Shown here in pieces: positions 6,729-7,926 of a DNA stretch of 7,926 nucleotides (within the stretch, counting starts at the first letter, position 1; each line of letters starts with the position of its first letter). This DNA comes from an uncultured Lachnospiraceae bacterium. Lineage in GTDB: Bacteria > Bacillota > Clostridia > Lachnospirales > Lachnospiraceae. A program made the position numbers and the translations under genes. The DNA lies in contig CACZNZ010000005.1 of assembly GCA_902782625.1 (NCBI GenBank), positions 1 to 7,926 of the forward strand. The letters are read 5' to 3'. The notes below the pieces were generated by a model, which did no database searches, was not told the origin of the DNA, and was given only the letters and a program-made list of their open reading frames with translations.

Positions 6729-7634
6729 TTAGGATAGCTGTTCCATCATCTTGTCATACATCTCACGGGAAGCAAGGCCTTCTGAAAATGCCGTTGCACT
6801 TCCTGCTGCAGTACCACTCTTTAATGCCTGTGCATAATCTCCGGTCTGAAGATACCCTGCCACAAAGCCGGCTACCATGGAATCTCCTGCTCCTACAGAG
6901 TTGATCACCTTCCCTTTGGGAACGCCCATGCGGAAGCTTTGTCCATCCTCCGTGATCAGCATGGATCCATCTCCGGCCATGGAAATCAGTACATTGCGTG
7001 CGCCTTTTTTCTGCAGTTCCTTTGCGTAATGTTCGATGTCTTCCTCTGTCTTACATTCCACGCCGAACATCTCCCCTAATTCTATGTTGTTCGGTTTGAT
7101 CAGGAACGGATGATACTTCAGCACATTGAGCAAAAGATCTTTGGTTGCATCGACGGCCGTACGGATTCCTTTCGGCTCAAGTCTTGCCATGATCTTCTCA
7201 TAGATATCTTCCGGAAGTGTGTTTGGAATGCTTCCGGCGAGAATAAGAATGTCATCGCTCTCAAGCTCGTCAAGTTTTGCAAACAGCTCATCGATCGCTT
7301 CCTGCGTGATCACCGGTCCCTGCCCGTTGATCTCCGTCTCATCACCATGTTTTACTTTCACATTGATTCGGGTATTGCCCTCAGGAAGACGGATGAAATC
7401 CGCATTGATGCCAAGAGAAGCCACACCATCTTTCAACGCTGTCCCGGTAAATCCGGCAATAAAGCCCAACGCTGTCGTATCAAGTCCAAGCATCTTGAGA
7501 ATCGTGGAGACATTGATCCCTTTTCCTCCATAAAAAATGGATTCTCTGTTTGCCCGGTTTACTTCCCCCGGATTCATGGCATCTAAAAATACCACATAAT
7601 CCAGGGCAGGATTAAATGTTACCGTATAAATCAT
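6729..7634 (-). CDS. fruK: 1-phosphofructokinase (PfkB family)
   Basis: A 301-residue ribokinase/PfkB-fold enzyme that phosphorylates fructose 1-phosphate to fructose 1,6-bisphosphate with ATP, completing PTS fructose entry into glycolysis. It shows the family's opening TVTFNPALDYVV (4-15), the substrate-binding FYGGKGINVS (34-43), KPNNIELGEMFG (180-191), and the ATP/anion-hole motif SVGAGDSMVAGF (246-257) with catalytic Asp251. Length is normal. The related tagatose-6-phosphate kinase looks similar, but the adjacent fructose PTS settles the assignment in favour of FruK. The start is sure: a very strong AAAGGAGGGGG lies just upstream of the ATG at 7634. It is the first gene of the operon. No DeoR-type FruR gene precedes it here, unlike many fru operons; the upstream neighbour is an unrelated membrane protein gene. 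Confidence 0.96.
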   Translation of the reverse strand: MIYTVTFNPALDYVVFLDAMNPGEVNRANRESIFYGGKGINVSTILKMLGLDTTALGFIAGFTGTALKDGVASLGINADFIRLPEGNTRINVKVKHGDETEINGQGPVITQEAIDELFAKLDELESDDILILAGSIPNTLPEDIYEKIMARLEPKGIRTAVDATKDLLLNVLKYHPFLIKPNNIELGEMFGVECKTEEDIEHYAKELQKKGARNVLISMAGDGSMLITEDGQSFRMGVPKGKVINSVGAGDSMVAGFVAGYLQTGDYAQALKSGTAAGSATAFSEGLASREMYDKMMEQLS

Positions 7635-7659
7635 GATTTCCCCCTCCTTTGAGGATGTA

Positions 7660-7673
7660 AGTTAACGGTTAGA
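7660..7673 (-). promoter_or_regulatory. cre-like site (candidate CcpA operator) in the fruK leader
   Basis: The minus-strand 14-mer TCTAACCGTTAACT matches the cre consensus TGWAANCGNTNWCA at 12 of 14 positions, missing at positions 2 and 14. Its core contains a perfect TAAC-C-GTTA inverted repeat (7663-7671). It lies just downstream of the expected transcription start near 7675, a position where CcpA blocks elongation in other Firmicutes. Binding is inference; a FruR-type repressor could use the same repeat. Confidence 0.45.
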
Positions 7674-7681
7674 TAAGATAT

Positions 7682-7690
7682 ATTATAACA
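7682..7690 (-). promoter_or_regulatory. fruK: Extended -10 promoter of the fructose operon
   Basis: TGTTATAAT on the minus strand is a perfect -10 (7682-7687) with a TG extension at 7689-7690. No good -35 exists at 16-19 bases (at 17 bases the hexamer is GTGCAG), so the extension probably makes up for it, or an activator does. The start should be near 7675, giving a ~40-base leader that contains the cre-like site and the strong ribosome binding site. It lies in the 93-base gap after the AI-2E family gene. Confidence 0.72.
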
Positions 7691-7711
7691 GAATACTTCA
7701 TATCCTGCACC

Positions 7712-7728
7712 AGTTTTTCAGAAAAACT
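7712..7728 (-). other. AT-rich hairpin overlapping the stop of the AI-2E family gene
   Basis: AGTTTTT and AAAAACT form a 7-base perfect stem with a 3-base loop, touching the stop codon of the upstream gene. No T-tract follows, so it is a poor intrinsic terminator. It may only be mRNA 3'-end structure. Readthrough of the AI-2E gene into fruK therefore cannot be excluded. Confidence 0.3.
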
Positions 7729-7926
7729 CAAATTTCTTCTTCCTTGCCTTTGCTGATCAGTTTGTAATTGATCAGCCGCTTCATCAGGTAGTAGATTACA
7801 CCCATCGTCGGCACACCCAGAACCATACCTACAACCCCAAACAGTCCTCCTCCCACTAGGATGGCAAAGATTACCCAGAACGGAGATAAACCAGTAGATT
7901 CCCCAAGGATCTTTGGCCCGAGGATA
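7728..7926 (-). CDS. AI-2E (PerM/YdiK) family transporter, C-terminal 65 residues, cut by the window edge
   Basis: Reading from the right edge, with the first full codon at 7925-7923, the frame gives ILGPKILGESTGLSPFWVIF, then a glycine-rich hydrophobic segment (LVGGGLFGVVGMVLGVPTMG, 23-42), then IYYLMKRL and a charged tail ending KGKEEEI at a TGA stop (7730-7728). The GPKILG...STGL...FWVIFA, GGGLFG and GxPxxxVIYY pattern is the conserved C-terminal end of the AI-2E family transporters (PF01594), multi-pass membrane proteins whose cargo is usually unknown; a few members export autoinducer-2 or act as ion antiporters. No start is visible, since the rest lies beyond the window. It is on the same strand as fruK but separated by 93 bases containing the fruK promoter, so it is probably not part of the fructose operon. 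Confidence 0.88.
   Translation of the reverse strand, partial: ILGPKILGESTGLSPFWVIFAILVGGGLFGVVGMVLGVPTMGVIYYLMKRLINYKLISKGKEEEI

Noticed and set aside
7712..7728. Intrinsic terminator after the AI-2E family gene.
   Set aside because: The stem is nearly all A-T and no T-tract follows, so it is reported only as a hairpin.

Overview
The window holds seven protein-coding genes, all on the minus strand, so transcription runs from high to low coordinates. Two of them run off the window edges. Gene style points to a Gram-positive Firmicute of class Clostridia, most likely Lachnospiraceae. The reasons are strong AGGAGG-type ribosome binding sites, sigma-A promoters with extended -10 elements, a one-piece fructose EIIABC, and a flavoredoxin-type protein of the sort common in gut clostridia. 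This placement is inference from protein style, not from a marker gene. I see no mobile element, CRISPR array, tRNA or rRNA.

Reading in the direction of transcription, from right to left: (i) the C-terminal end of an AI-2E (PerM/YdiK) family membrane protein at the right edge. (ii) A fructose operon with an extended -10 promoter and a cre-like site just downstream of the expected start: fruK (1-phosphofructokinase), fruA (PTS EIIABC) and a tyrosine-phosphatase-like gene, each separated by only 22 bases. It ends in a clear rho-independent terminator. (iii) A second cluster begins only 20 bases beyond that terminator's U-tract: a GlgB-like protein whose catalytic residues are all missing, then a HIT-family protein, then a flavin reductase-like protein, with gaps of 17 and 14 bases. 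(iv) A 164-base AT-rich gap holding a good sigma-A promoter, then the start of murA, which runs off the left edge.

How the genes work together: FruA imports fructose as fructose 1-phosphate and FruK converts it to fructose 1,6-bisphosphate, which is also the glycolytic signal for CcpA/HPr control in Firmicutes. The cre-like site fits that logic. The phosphatase in the same transcript has no textbook role in fructose use. The GlgB-like protein keeps glycan-binding and C-terminal domains but should not be an active branching enzyme, and is the most unusual gene here. Its mRNA start region overlaps the upstream terminator in a way that could pair with its ribosome binding site. MurA, the first committed step of peptidoglycan synthesis, has its own promoter.
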